Of a DNA stretch of 64,000 nt, positions 33,643 through 45,808 are shown in pieces. The stretch comes from Pohlia nutans (taxonomy: Eukaryota; Streptophyta; Bryopsida; Bryales; Mniaceae). A model generated the notes under the pieces. That model was not told the DNA's origin and did no database searches. It was given only the letters and a program-made list of their open reading frames with translations. Every line of letters begins with the position of its first letter. The first letter of the stretch is position 1. The translations under genes and the position numbers were made by a program. The DNA is taken from positions 30,280,253-30,344,252 of the forward strand of contig CM040087.1 in NCBI GenBank assembly GCA_022496805.1, in the 5' to 3' direction.

Positions 33643-36600
33643 ATGGCTAGCCGTGGTGCGACGGGGGCAAGCGACCTCGACCTCTGGGAATTGGAGGAGA
33701 GAGAAGCAGATAGACTGGGGCTAACGAGTTACCGTTGCCCATGCAGAAATTGTATGGGAGGTCGTTGCATCAGTAGGGCAACCATTCGCAAGCATCTCAG
33801 GACCATTGGAAGAGACCCTCAATTCACTGTGCCTATTTTGGTATGTCTAAACTACGTGATGTAATAAGCAAGTCATTTGATGTCCAGCGCTAAAATACTT
33901 TCAATGATTAATTCCAAGAGTGTGCTATGCTCAGGCGGGTCTCGTGGATGCGGAAAACGACTTTGTTGAAGAGGAAGTCAGGGAAAGCCCTCCTGAGCTT
34001 GACAACAACAATGGGGCATGGACGCAATAAGAATGATCATGGAGTGCCTCTCTAGATACGATAACCTCGAGGACGAAGAACGTGAGGATTGTACTCCAAC
34101 AGACGATGTGGAGGAGGATGACGCAATCCCATGGGAGGAAGGGGACTGCAGGGCAGATGTAATGGAGGAGTTAGTGGAGCATTCCCGAACTCCTCTTTTT
34201 GCAGGTGCCACAACAAGTCGGTTGGTCTCAACTCTTCTGCTACTCAATTGTTTTGCGGTATTTGGAGTATCGAATGCATTTGCTGACGAACTACTTCAAC
34301 TGCTGCATATTCTCCTTCCAAGCGACAATTACCTACCCCGTTCTCACTATGAAGCCCGGAAGTATGTGGTGAAGCTGGGACTGTCTTATAATATTATACA
34401 TGCATGCCACAATGGATGTTGCCTGTTCAGGAAGGAGCTGCAGGATGCGAAGTCCTGTCCAAAGTGCAACGCCCCGAGATACAAGTCGGAGTCCAGCCCA
34501 ATCCCATCCAAAATTCTACGCCATTTTCCGTTGATTCCCCGTCTGAAGCGCATGTACCGGTGTAAAAGACTGGCGGAACTTAACAAATGGCACGCCAATC
34601 GGAAGAAGGAGGGGAGTAACGTGGATTGCGTCCCCGATTCGAAGGCCTGGAAGCACATTGAGTCATTGGATGCCAACTTTACAGCTGAGCACAGGAACAT
34701 ACGCATGGAGATGGCTCTGGACGGAGTGAATCCGTTCGGAAACCAATCGCTCAGTCACTCGACATGGCCGGTTCTCCTGGTGAACTATAATTTGCCTGCA
34801 TGGCTAGTGATGAAGCCATTTTTTATCATGCTTGCATTGCTGATTCCAGGGAAAGAGAGCGTGACCTCGGAGAACATCGATGTGTACCTTACTCCACTGA
34901 TTGAAGAGCTCTTGGAACTCTGGAAAGGGGTACCAGCGATAGATGTGTCTGAAGAGCCCCCTAGACAGCATTTTGAACTGCGGGCTCTACTTCTTTGGTG
35001 CATGCACGACTTCCCTGCGTACGGACTAACATCTGGCCAAGTCACAAAAGGGTATAGAGCGTGTACGGAGTGTGGGCCAGATGTTACAACTCGGCGGTCA
35101 AAGGCTTTAGGAAAGAATGTATATGTAGGTCACCGCCGGTATCTCAGGAGACGACATCCCTATCGTAGGCTGAAGCAAGCATTCGATGGTCAACAAGAGT
35201 ACCGGCCGCCCCCTCCAATTCTAACAGGATGCGACATCAAGGGCTATGCACAAGAGAGAGTATCCTTTCTGCAGGAGTCACAGGGAAGAAGAGGTGGAGG
35301 AGAAGGCGACCCCATTCACCGGACCGGAGTGAAGCGGCTCTCAGCTCTGTTCCTGCTTCCGTATTGGCAGGTACTAAGCGCATTCACTGGTTCCAGTAAC
35401 TACTTTCAGAATTGTTGACTAAATCTAGTAACTTGCTTGATAAGAAGGTTGACTGTGAGTAGTGCAATTTTTGAAATCCATCACTGCATGTAGGGAGAAA
35501 AATGAATATGGACCTATATTTTCTCAATGAATGCTTAAGATTCTTTGTCAATAGTGAGCAAATCTGATGCTGGAATGCTATGCTGGGATTTCTGGCAGGA
35601 CCTCCTCATTAGACATGTTTTGGATCCCATGCACTGTGAAAAAAACATCTGTGAGAACGTGATGAAAACAATTTGGGGAGTCCGCGATACTTTGAAGGCC
35701 AGGCTAGACTTAAAAGAGGCCAATATTCGACCACATCTGCACCCGCTTCCTGGAAGGAAACCTGGGTCTGTCATACTTCCAACAGCTCCATATGTACTAT
35801 CGAAAGAGGAGAAGGCAAAATTCCTAGACATTCTCCGCAATTTGAAGACTCCTACAAACTACGCTGGCCAACTTGCAAAGTGCATTGCGTCGGATGGGGA
35901 CTTGAAGGGGCTGAAATCTCATGACTACCATGTCTTGATGCAATAGTTGCTCCCTTTGTGTTTGCGCACTCTCTTGGACAAGGATACGCGGGTGGCAATA
36001 ATGCGGCTTAGTCGGGTGTTTGTACGATTGTGCGAGAAGTCCGTAGATCCCTCGTCCATGGAACAGTTATTGGAGTACACAGCTGAGACACTATGCATGC
36101 TAGAGAAGGTTTTTCCACCTTCATTCTTTGATGTCATGTCACACCTCCCCATTCACCTGGTGCAGCAATTGGATATATGTGGTCCGGTACACACCCGATG
36201 GATGTATCCTATTGAGCGATACTTGAAGAGACTGAAGGGCTATGTTAGGCAACGGGCAAAACCCGAGGGATCCATGGCGAGGGGGTACATAATAGAGGAG
36301 GCGTTAGGATTTTGCACAGAGTACATGCAAGACTGTGAGCTAACACGCAGGAGGATCTGGGACGATGAGGAGGAAGTAGGGGCCAAGAGTGAGGTCGTGG
36401 AGGGTACAGGTCGATATCGACTCTTGACATCAGAGCTCAGGGCACGGATTCACGAGTTTGTTCTCACGAACGCGGAGCCTCTACAGTCATACAGAGAGTA
36501 AGCATCACTTGTTTTAGTCATGCGCTCTGTCTAGAAGGGACAATGTAACTGTGTGTAGTCACCAAAGGTCTATTGCGTACTAATTCTAGTCATCATATTG

Positions 36601-37555
36601 CAACACATGACTAGAGAATGTTTTGTAGATGACGTTTCCTCTATCTGCTTCCTGTTTTTGTTATCTAAAAATTTTCCATCCACTGTGGCTTCTAATCAGA
36701 CGTCACTACTTGGAGATGGAAGCGCGGCACAGAATGCGTGCAGAGATACGCCGTCGATCACGGGGTAGAAGAGCAGAGTATCCACCAATCGCAAGGAATG
36801 AGCAGTTTTCTGAGTGGTTTCCTTCTGCAGTGCAACGGGATGTGGCAGCAGGCACACAGGTCGATGAAGATGTTCTTGGCCTTGCCCTACCACCTTCATG
36901 TGAGGCAAAATCGTATCGCAGCATGTATGCATACGGGAACCATATACGTGTGCGCGGAGCAGAGGTACACTTGTCAACGTGCGACAGCGGAGTAGCTGCA
37001 ACATTCTCACAATCTTGCCGTGCCAGCAGAACGGACAAGAACCACAGGCTCGCGAACGTGGAGTACGTGGGGTGGGTCGAAGAGATTATTGGTGCTGACT
37101 ATGGGAAGTTCGAGTTACTCATACTGTATTGTAAGTGGGTCCAAGCTACGTGGATTGGACCACGGGCAACTATGAAGAGAGATGAGTACGGTTTCACTCT
37201 CGTGAACATTGACCGTACCATTCCGTACTCATCAGATTCGTTTGCGTTTCCTCTTCATGCTCAACAGGTCTTCTTTGTTGACGATGTGGCACATCCTGGG
37301 TGGAAGGTTGTTCTACGCAATCAATCACGAAGTGTGAGAGTGACCTCCATGGCTGAGGGAAGACCAGATCTACACTGCCTAAGCTTACGCAACGATGCTG
37401 AAACTCAGGGATTGATGGCACAGAATGTCACTGATGATACCGCAACAATGCCGCCTGTTTTATCAAGTTCCAGGGAGCTTTCTAGCAACGAGGTGCAGCT
37501 CGCTATGCAAATGGAGGATACAGAGGCGGACTACAATGATGAGTCACCACAGTAG
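33643..37555 (+). pseudogene. TNP2/TnpD-like CACTA transposase with in-frame stop
   Basis: Predicted exons: 33643-33840, possibly 33935-34017, 34018-35370, 35599-36497 and 36700-37555. Exon 1 has the transposase-associated Cys motif YRCPCRNC. The third segment holds the TNP2 catalytic domain. The junction LPYWQ to DLLIRHVLDPMHCEKNICEN reproduces the TNP2 signature across the splice. Next come the DUF4218-like region (LLPLCLRTLLDKD ... FPPSFFDVMSHLPIHLV ... GPVHTRWMYPIERY) and the DUF4216-like region (YGFTLVNIDR ... QVFFVDD). The protein excises and inserts the element. A TAG at 35944-35946 replaces the second Gln of the usual LMQQLLP. The frame also changes between 33935 and 34018, either a frameshift or a sign that ATG 34018 is the start. 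Confidence 0.85.
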
Positions 37556-38702
37556 GACTGTAGGAGCCCAAGTACTATCTGTAGAAATTTGGTACAGCAA
37601 AGGAGTAGTCACAGAGATTGCATAGTTAACAAATTCGAGTTGTATGGACAAAGACAGTTCATTACCAATATAAGTAAAGAAAACTGTCCAGTTGACTATG
37701 CAATTTTGCAATCATTACCAATATAAGTAAAGAAAACTATGCACATGACTACAGTATTTTGCAATCACTTTGACATCTCAAAAAAGTACGGAAAGGTGAT
37801 CAGTAATAGCTCATTTGTCAACATGGGAAACCAATTTTTGGACTCTCTTGCAATTAGTTAGTAATTGTTTGAAGTTGCATTTATAGGTGTTGCTAAAACG
37901 CAATTCATTACTAGTATAAGTAAAGGAAACTGTCTAGATGACTATGTTATTTTGCATTCATTACTAATTTAAGTAAAGAAAATTGTCCACATGACTACGT
38001 TATTTTGCAATCACTTTGACATCTCAAATAAGTATGGGAAGGTGATCAATAACGGCTTCTTTGTGAGCATGGGAAATTTGTAGCAAAGTTAAGCATACAA
38101 GGCAATTTCGTGCATCTGGAAAGCAAGTGGAAAGATAGAGCAAGTGGAATCATGATTTTTGGACGCCCAACCCAATTACTTACTAATTTTGAAGGTGTAT
38201 TTAGTAGTGTTTCTAGAATGGTGCCCTAAAATGACATCCTATAATGTTTGCGCGCAGACATGGTAGTGTTGAATAGACAAGCTATTATATAAGTGAAGAT
38301 TATGGACCTACTCCTATTTTACAGCACTCACCCATTGAGCCAACGAGTAGAGGACTTCAAAATCATCTGATTGAAATATATGACTACTATTAGTTAGGTT
38401 ATTTACTACATGACTTCATGTAGTCACCCAAACCAACTCTATTACTAAAGTAAGACATACATAAACCATATACCCATACAATCCGACTACATTAGTATGA
38501 CTACACATAGTAAGCACTCAGAGCATGACTCTGGGAACCGGGCAGGAGAACATATGTCCCGTTCCCGTAGACGTTCCCACCCAGGTCCTCAAAAATATGA
38601 CTACTTATATGACTAGTCCATGACTGGACCCTCTTAGGACTGATTTTAGACTAAATCAATGACTGAGGTGACTACATAGTCATATGCGCTTAGTCACATC
38701 CG
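37556..38702. repeat. CACTA right subterminal region with duplicated block
   Basis: Noncoding. A block near 37655-37840 (ATAAGTAAAGAAAACTGTCC ... GCAATCACTTTGACATCTCA) is repeated at about 37905-38075. Closer to the end, ATGACTAC/TAGTCA words become dense (38380-38700). Confidence 0.75.
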
Positions 38703-38730
38703 GTCACATTGGGTTGGTTTTCTTGTAGTG
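38703..38730 (-). repeat. CACTA right terminal inverted repeat
   Basis: Ends in CTTGTAGTG followed by the ATG target duplication. Confidence 0.92.
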
Positions 38731-38733
38731 ATG

Positions 38734-39285
38734 TGAAACATAATACACTCCCTAAAATCACCTTTATATGTTGGATCTTAAAACAGAATAGTCTTGAATA
38801 ATTCATGAATGGCCAATACAAGGGAGAGGTGAATGAGAACGGAAGGTGGTATATAGAATGATTGTATATGAAGTGAAACGAATGGAAAGTTGATCCACAA
38901 ATAGACATTACGGCAAGAGCCAAAGGTATAACCCATACTTCCTCAATGGAACTCGAAAAAAAATTTAAACTACCAGAAATCACCATTAAGCACACGTTCA
39001 AAGAGAAATCATCATCGCAATTAAACATGCTTCATCAATTATTTTTCGCTAAAAGAAAATTTGAAGTAATCAACCATTACGAGTAGCAACCGTGAATAAA
39101 ACAGAACTATCAAAGGAAAAGAGGGAAAATAATGGTAAATACCACTATTTATTCCTCTTGTAATATTTGTGTACCTCAACGTGAACAGTTGTCTCAGGTA
39201 GATGGGACAGAGTCGGTTGGTTGGTACAAAATTTTCTGTCTATGATAAAATCACTAGCAGCACCAAGCCACGTATATTACAATAA
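38734..39285. other. AT-rich spacer, no gene seen
   Basis: Begins just after the CACTA target duplication; no convincing frame. Confidence 0.5.
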
Positions 39286-39390
39286 ATGCTCAAACGGACC
39301 CAACGGGATTCGAACCCGGACCATACAATTGCAACACGAACGTCCTTCTCCAACGAACCTTGGACCCATGACTTGGCGACCACCAGCAAA
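39286..39390 (-). other. tRNA-like or SINE-like segment
   Basis: On the minus strand CGGGTTCGAATCCCG (39304-39318) is a perfect T-arm with an internal B box (GGTTCGAATCC), followed by TTGGGTCC. Upstream, GGAC and GTCC bracket an anticodon-arm-like loop, but no matching 5' acceptor strand and no firm A box are found. This fits a SINE head or a tRNA pseudogene better than a working tRNA. Confidence 0.4.
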
Positions 39391-39991
39391 ACAAACAGCA
39401 ATTCACACCCGCGCTAGTTCTAACTACTGCCATTTTACTAGTGTGACCCTGAATGCCATTACATATTGCAATCAAACATTGTCGTGCGTCTGGTCCAAGT
39501 GTTACGAAACATAGTACGAATAAAGTATTAATCATTCAATGACGGTGCACGACAAAAGAGAGCGACCAAAGACATCATTCAGCTGTACAAACATACCTGG
39601 ATATGGCAACTACGAGGGGTTAAAAAAGTCCCAAGTCTCCGGAATAGTCCCAATTTAACGAATATGCCCTTCCATCCTCTCAAACACTCGTGTATGCGCG
39701 TAGACTGCAGGAGGATGCGCAATTGGGTGAGGGTACACGCACCTCGGCCTCCCCTCCTCTTAACGTCGCGAGCATTGCACCTTCCGCAGTCGCGCCTGTG
39801 GTCACTACGAAGTCAATCCAGACCTCCGGCCTTCAGGTCCGTTCCATACGCTTCGTAGTGATCGTTTGTTTGTTTCTTTTTGGTCTTCGCATTCGCCTCG
39901 ATCGTTTACCGTTTCCATTACGATGTCGTCCGAAAATGTGTTAGTTCAGGATCGTAACTGGCTGCACATTTTTCTGTTCGTTGTCGCCAGG
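39391..39991. other. Region upstream of the FCP1-like pseudogene
   Basis: Mostly noncoding. A Ser/Thr/Pro/Ala-rich frame around 39664-39835 followed by GTCCGT, and an ATGTCGTCC near 39922, could be 5' exons of the gene below, but this is not certain. Confidence 0.35.
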
Positions 39992-40832
39992 GATCCGGTC
40001 CTCCTCTTTCTCGTGGAGGTTCTTCGGAGGCGGTCGTTCGGTCGCCGCAGCTTAGACCGCCCCAAAAATGGCTCAATGTCGTCCTGGACCTGAACGGAAT
40101 CCTCTGCGTCTGTGAGGATTTGAAATCCCGGACTACGCGTACGCCTTTTAACGACTACTCGGCGCCGCACTCAGCCGTTCTCCCGGCTGTAGTGGGGCCC
40201 AAAGCAGTCTACGTGCGTCCACTCTCCCGGCTGTAGTGGGGCCCAAAGCAGTCTACGTGCATCCACTCTGCTACTCGTTCCTCCGGGAGCTCACCATGAT
40301 CGCGGATGTTACCGTCTGGAGCTCTATGAAGAAGTCTACCACTGACTCGGTAGTGTAGTATTTGTTCCGCGGCATCCAGCTTCCTTCCCTTGTACTTGGC
40401 CAGGAGTCGTGCGAAACCCTCAAGTGTAGGGATAGGCGCGGCAGGGTGTCCACCTTCAAAGTGCCTGGCACTGATAAGGACTTGTTCCTTAAGAATCTGG
40501 ACAAATTGTTTGCAGGCCATGGTGGCAGATTCAAGTCTGCAAACACCATTGTAGTGGACGACAGCCCCAATAAGCACATTCTCAATGAGCCCCAGAATGT
40601 AGTCCTCCCTGACTCTTGGTCCTACGTCGGCGCCGGTGCGCGCGATCATTTTCTCATTGATGTTCTTCTTCCATGGTTCCAGCGTCTGCATCGCAGTCCT
40701 GGTCCAGGGTTGTTATCTTTCCGCAGGAACGATAGTATTGGGCGGCGTATGCTCTGCGACGAGCCCGACCCTCGGCTGTACAATATCCTCATGGAGGCTG
40801 TGCGCGCGTCCCGTAGTCTGCGTAGTTCCTAG
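39992..40832 (+). pseudogene. FCP1/SCP-like HAD phosphatase, broken
   Basis: Conserved blocks of the FCP1-homology (NIF) family of HAD phosphatases occur in order: LDLNGIL (40081-40104, the DxDG-type nucleophile motif with Asn in place of the second Asp), FLRELTMIADVTVWSSM (about 40278-40330), LGQESC (about 40395) and VVDDSPNKH (40552-40578, motif III). Three faults break it: a 44-bp tandem duplication at 40180-40267 shifts the frame, TAG at 40356-40358 interrupts VV-YLF, and the catalytic Asp pair is altered. Plant members with LDLNG exist, so the last may be original. The intact family removes phosphate from Ser in substrates such as the polymerase II tail. The final 156 codons are open to TAG at 40832. 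Confidence 0.7.
40180..40267 (+). repeat. 44-bp tandem duplication inside the FCP1-like pseudogene
   Basis: Units 40180-40223 and 40224-40267 differ at one base. 44 is not a multiple of three, so the duplication breaks the frame. Removing either unit reconnects the HAD motifs. Confidence 0.9.
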
Positions 40833-41137
40833 TTTATTATACTGTACTATAGCTGGACGCCCTTCTCTTAGTGATGTAGCCGTTTTAGAGTACTCGGTTC
40901 GATCTTTGGTCGCCTTGACTGATATGTATAATTCCTTGTAATTGTAATATACCTTTGTGTTCACAACATTTTCGCTTGAGTACTTTGTGAGATGAATTTT
41001 ATGAATGCTATCCTTTGTATGTGTTATGTCTTCGTCGCATCTTTATTCAGTTAGCATCATTTTTCTCCTCTTTTTCTACTGCTTGTTTTGTTGCAATGCA
41101 CTGCTGGGATTTGATATTATTGCTTATTCTCTTCAGG

Positions 41138-41945
41138 CAAGGTATGCCGCTGCCGATCCATCCCACGGTGCTGGCCTCAAATGCACAGCGTCCACCGATT
41201 CTATCATGGACTACGGCCAGTATGCTATACTCAGTAGAGGAAACTTCTTCTGCTCGGCAGCTACGGCCCAGTCAACCATGGACTTTTCCACCAAGCCAAT
41301 TCAACATGGTGTTGTAGATAGCCCTCCTAACGGTGGTGCCCGTCCTGTGCCCAAGTCCTCACCTTCTCCTTTGCGGTCGCGAGAACCCTCTACTTCTCGT
41401 CGCTCGCGTTCTCCGTCTGATAGGGTGCCTCAGAGAAAGCTTTATGAAGACGCCGCACACCCAATTCATTCTCTTGGGGTACGAATACTTTCTTTCCCCG
41501 CACCTTTATTTCGCTTAGACGGTCTTGCCTTGATGTATACTTGATGTAGATTCCCTTGTACTTGCAGGGTTCCGACATTCCCAAACCATGCAAGTCCTCT
41601 GCTACTGTAAATGCTTTCCGAATGACTCCTGCGATGCTGTCATCAGACCCGCCTCCTCTAACCCAAGCCCGTGTTGATGTGCCCTCTCATGCGCCCTTGC
41701 GTACTTGTCTTCCTTCAGTGAATGCGGGTCTTCAAAAGACTAAGTCGCATGACAAATTCAGAAGGAGATCCGCTCCGGTTCGAGATGAGAGGGAGGAATT
41801 GAGACTGGCGCAACAGAGGCGTGAGATTGCGCAACGGCGATTGTCAATGTATCACTTCGATAGTCGTGGTCATGTGATGTTGAAGGCAGTAGCTGAACTT
41901 CAGTTGAAGTCCGAAGCTAAACTGAAGAGTCGATCGCAACCCTAG
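41138..41945 (+). CDS. Unrecognised Ser/Pro/Arg-rich protein, two exons
   Basis: Predicted exons 41138-41479 and 41568-41945 (TAG), with CTTCAG and CTTGCAG acceptors and a GTACGA donor. The first exon is Ser/Pro-rich with SREPSTSRRSRSPSD, like SR-type or disordered nuclear proteins. The second ends in a basic and Gln-rich helix (REELRLAQQRREIAQRRLS). The N-terminus is not located; no ATG joins in frame upstream. It lies 300 bp after the FCP1-like pseudogene, points the same way, and could be its 3' part or a separate gene. No family recognised. Confidence 0.4.
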
Positions 41946-42339
41946 ATCCGCTAGGCATTCTATTTGTGATTACTATAGAGACTTATAAAAATAAGTGGAG
42001 CTCATGTTTTTATATAGGATTTTACGCTTCGCTCATTCTTTTTCCTAGCATTATGAGACATTATCAAGATTGGATTACCGTCCTGCAATACAAACACCCA
42101 CAAAATGTATATTCGTTTTATACTTACTATAAATAGATGTCACTTCTGCAATGTTTTATTGCACACTTCTATTACATGTACTCTATTTGATCTTCACTGT
42201 GTCCATCTTCTATTGTTTTAACCTATATTTCGAATGGTTAGTGGTTGAATTTGGGTTTATTTTAGACTTTTTGAACTCTCATTATTCTGGAATTCTCTCA
42301 TTTTAATGAATATTATGTTCTACATAGTCACGCTTATAG
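41946..42339. other. AT-rich spacer before the Ty3 element, no gene seen
   Basis: Composition changes sharply near 42340, from AT-rich to GTCGAC-rich, which I take as the truncated left edge of the Ty3 element. Confidence 0.5.
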
Positions 42340-42446
42340 TTATCGACTGCTCGACAGTCAAGTCAGACTACCGGTTATTACTAGGTCGACCCTAGCTTCG
42401 ACATGCCAAGGTCATACACGACTGGAGCAACAATGAGGTACAGATC

Positions 42447-45400
42447 ATGGGCAACGGCACCGTCAAGACCGTCAAGATAAACCGACAGTTAGGATACGAG
42501 GCGGTTACACCACATGCTCTAGTCTGTTACAACTTCGCGGAAGGTATCACCGATGAAGAGGAGGAAATCTTGATGGCATCCGACCCGACCCTCCACACAA
42601 TGGGCACAATCGACTGGAACCTCCTTGCTACCGAGTCGACAGTCGACCAGCCTGGCACGGAACTGACTACGACGGCCAGTAACCCTAGGCACCAAGGTAT
42701 TCAACATACACCAGGAACAATGTTGGTAGACGAGACACCAATACAAGACAAGCTGCGATTCATGGACATTGCCCATTGGAATCACAATGAGGAGGATCGA
42801 CTCGACCATGTCAACATCGGTACCTCTACCGACTCCAAACTGTTGAAGCTGAACGCGAATCTGAGTCCTAGTCTCAAAACTAGCGCAGAATCCTTGTTTA
42901 AGGAATACATCGACATTTTCGCCTTCTCTTACGAAGATCTGCGAGGTATACCAGAACACATAGCGACTCACCGGATCGAGCTCGACCCGACCATCTCGCC
43001 TAGTCACCAGACCCGATACCGGATGAACCCGAACTATGCACAAGCCGTGAAGGACGACTTGGAACGGCTTCTAAAAGCAGGCTTCATCGCACCAGTCGAC
43101 CAGGCGACATGGCTATCCCCAATAGTTGTAGTCCCCAAAAAGAATGGGAAACTACGGATATGCGTAGATTTCTGTCGACTGAACGCAGCAACCAAGAAAG
43201 ACCCGTACCCCCTTCCGTTCACAGACGAGGTACTCGACGCAGTCATTGGCTATGAAGCCTACTCCTTCATCGACTGTTTCTCAGGCTACCACCAGGTACG
43301 GATCGACCCGACCGACCGCCCCAAAACAGCGTTCATTACCAAATGGGGCGCGTATGTATGGGTCGTGATGCCGTTTGGATTGAAGAACGCCCCGCCTACC
43401 TACTAGCGCATCGTCAACCAGATCTTCAAAGAGTACCTGGGCGACTTCATGAAGCTATTCCTAGACGATTTCAGTGTCTACAGCGACATCGACTCCCACC
43501 TACCGAAGCTCAGACTAGTCTTCGACCGATGTCGACAGTACGGGGTAAGCCTCAATCCAGAAAAGTGTATATTCTATGTTCCTTCTGGTGTAATTTTGGA
43601 CTACATTGTAGGACGGGAAGGCAAGTTTCCGGATCCAAAGAAAATCCAGGCCCTAGTCGACATGCCATCACCAAAGGACGTCAAAGCCATTCAGACGTTC
43701 AACGGCCTAGCCCAGTTCAACCGATGCTTCATCAAAAATTATGCTGCCATCATGGAACCCATCACCAAACTGACCAGGAAAGGCGAACCGTTCGACTGGA
43801 CGCCGGCGTGCGCAACCGCATATCAGACCATCAAGGATCGATACCAGACTGCACCAATCCTGATCAGAGTCGACTGGTCACTCGACTTCCACATACACAC
43901 AGATGCATCCGACATAGCAGTCGGGGCGATGCTAGCACAGAACCCGACCGGCAACATCGACCAGCCGATAGCCTACGCTTCTCGCCTACTCAACAAAGCA
44001 GAGAAGAACTATACAATAACCGAGAAGGAAGCCCTCGCAATGGTGTACGCCATCAACAAATTCCGCCATTACCTCCTAGGTAATAAGTTCGTCTTCTATG
44101 TCGACCACCTGGCGCTCCAGTATTTGATCAACAAACCTCAGGTATCGGGTCGACTGGCACGCTGGCTACTACTCTTTCTTGAATTCGACTTCACCGTGGT
44201 TTATAAACCAGGCAAAACACATGGAGTAGCCGACGCACTATCAAGAAATGAAGGGGCCGAGCCAGCCATAGGCATACCCGACCAGACAGTCGACGCACAA
44301 CTCTTTTCCACCGAACCCGACTGGCTACACCCGATAGTCGACTACTTGACTACCGGGACTTTTCTAACCCACATGACGAAGGAGGCTCGCAAGCGAATCG
44401 CTCACAAAGCCATTCCGTACCAAGTACTCGACGGACAACTGTACCGACTCGGCAAGGACCACCAGCTCCGACTAGTCCTGACCGGTAGACAGCCGACAAC
44501 AATCCTCCAAGAATTACACAAAGGCAACGCGGGAGGACATTTTTCTCATGACATCACTGTCCGAAAAATACTCGACGCAGGCTACTGGTGGCCGACTCTA
44601 TATCAAGACGCTGTCCAATACTGCCAGTCGTGTCATGAATGCCAGATGACAGGCGGACTACCCAAGACAGTCTCTTCGAAGCTCGTCACCCAACTACCCG
44701 CAGAACCGTTTATGAAATGGGGACTCGACTTCATAGGCCCCGTCAAGAAGACCCGACATACAGCTTGTCGATACATTTTGGTGGCTACCGACTATGCCAC
44801 TAAATGGGTCGAGGCTAGAGCTCTCCGAGGAAACACCGCCAGGGAGACCGCGCAGTTCCTGTACGAGGCAATTCTCACCCGGTTTGGATGTCCACTTCAC
44901 CTAGTAAGCGACCAAGGTACCCATTTTATCAATAGCACGGTGCACACTCTCACCGAGCATTTTTTACTCCGACACACGACTTCAACGACATACTATCCGC
45001 AAGGCAACGGCCAAGCCAAGTCGACCAACAAGGTCATAGTCCGAATGCTCCAAAAGCTAGTCAACGAGAATCGAACCGACTGGGACTTACAGCTCCACAC
45101 GGTCCTTTTTGCTTACCGAACGGCATACAAAGTTGGGACAAGCCACACACCTTTCCAATTGGTGTATGGTCTGACGCCGTTGATGCCAACCGAATACATC
45201 ATCCCGACCCAACGGTCGACATTGACTACCGACTTCACTCCCAGGCGAGTACTAGCAGCCCGAGCCGCCAAACTCGAGAAGTTAGACGAGACCCGACTGA
45301 CAGCAGCCACCCACCAGTGGAACCGAGCACAGTGGGCCCAGACCCAAGGCCAGTCGACTCTATACAATGTAGGAGACTACGTCCTCTGGCACCCGAAAGG

Positions 45401-45725
45401 GACACATGTCCATGCCGGTAAACTTCGTAGCAAATAGTTCGGCCCGTATCGTGTCCAGTATACCCTCCCCAACAACACTGTCCTCCTAGTCAGCATTCAA
45501 CACTTTGACCCCGACCCGGTAGTAGTCAACATCAACAAACTCAAACCCTACCGAGTTCTAGGTGATCAACCTCCAACCGAATTGACTAGCCCACTCATTA
45601 GCAAATCAGAGATAAGGTCAACACTAGAACAGAACGAAGATGAGCCTAACCGACAGCAACGGACCCGACCCGACCTAGTTACCGTGGGTCGACTCGACTG
45701 GTCAACCCAACCGGTCAAACCCTAG
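42447..45725 (+). pseudogene. Ty3 Pol (RT, RNase H, integrase) with two stops
   Basis: Open in one consistent order from ATG 42447. RT begins near 42955 with RIELDPTISP, then PIVVVPKKNGKLRICVDFC, FIDCFSGYHQ, VMPFGLKNAP and FLDDFSVY (YxDD-type, Leu in second place). RNase H has HTDASDIAVGAML. The integrase has the HHCC-type CQSCHEC, the core WGLDFIGP, LVSDQGTHF and TYYPQGNGQAKSTNK, and ends VNINKLKPYR. A TAG at 43404-43406 stands where Gln is usual (ATFQR); the frame resumes at the same position modulo three only after a shift near 43406-43449. A second TAG lies at 45435-45437. In the family this makes cDNA in cytoplasmic particles and inserts it in the nucleus. Confidence 0.9.
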
Positions 45726-45808
45726 AAGAGCCGCCATATTTATGGCCGCCGCCCTCACCTATCTTCTCAGTTTTGAATGCAAGGCCCATAGGGCAGGTAT
45801 TTAGCACC

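Larger units (their letters stand above)
22797..38730. mobile_element. Complete CACTA (En/Spm) DNA transposon, 15,934 bp
   Basis: Begins CACTACAAGAAAACCAGCCC and ends with its reverse complement (one mismatch in 28 bp). It is flanked by the 3-bp direct repeat ATG (22794-22796 and 38731-38733), the expected target duplication size. It encodes a TNP1/TnpA-like protein on the minus strand and a TNP2/TnpD-like transposase on the plus strand, divergently. Subterminal regions are packed with TGACTA/TAGTCA words. Pieces of host genes lie in the space between the two genes. TNP2 carries an in-frame stop, so this copy is probably no longer autonomous. Confidence 0.95.

Noticed and set aside
40209..40691. 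160-codon minus-strand frame with an ATG start
   Set aside because: Exactly antisense to the FCP1-like pseudogene, whose plus-strand motifs are clear; the open state follows from codon bias.
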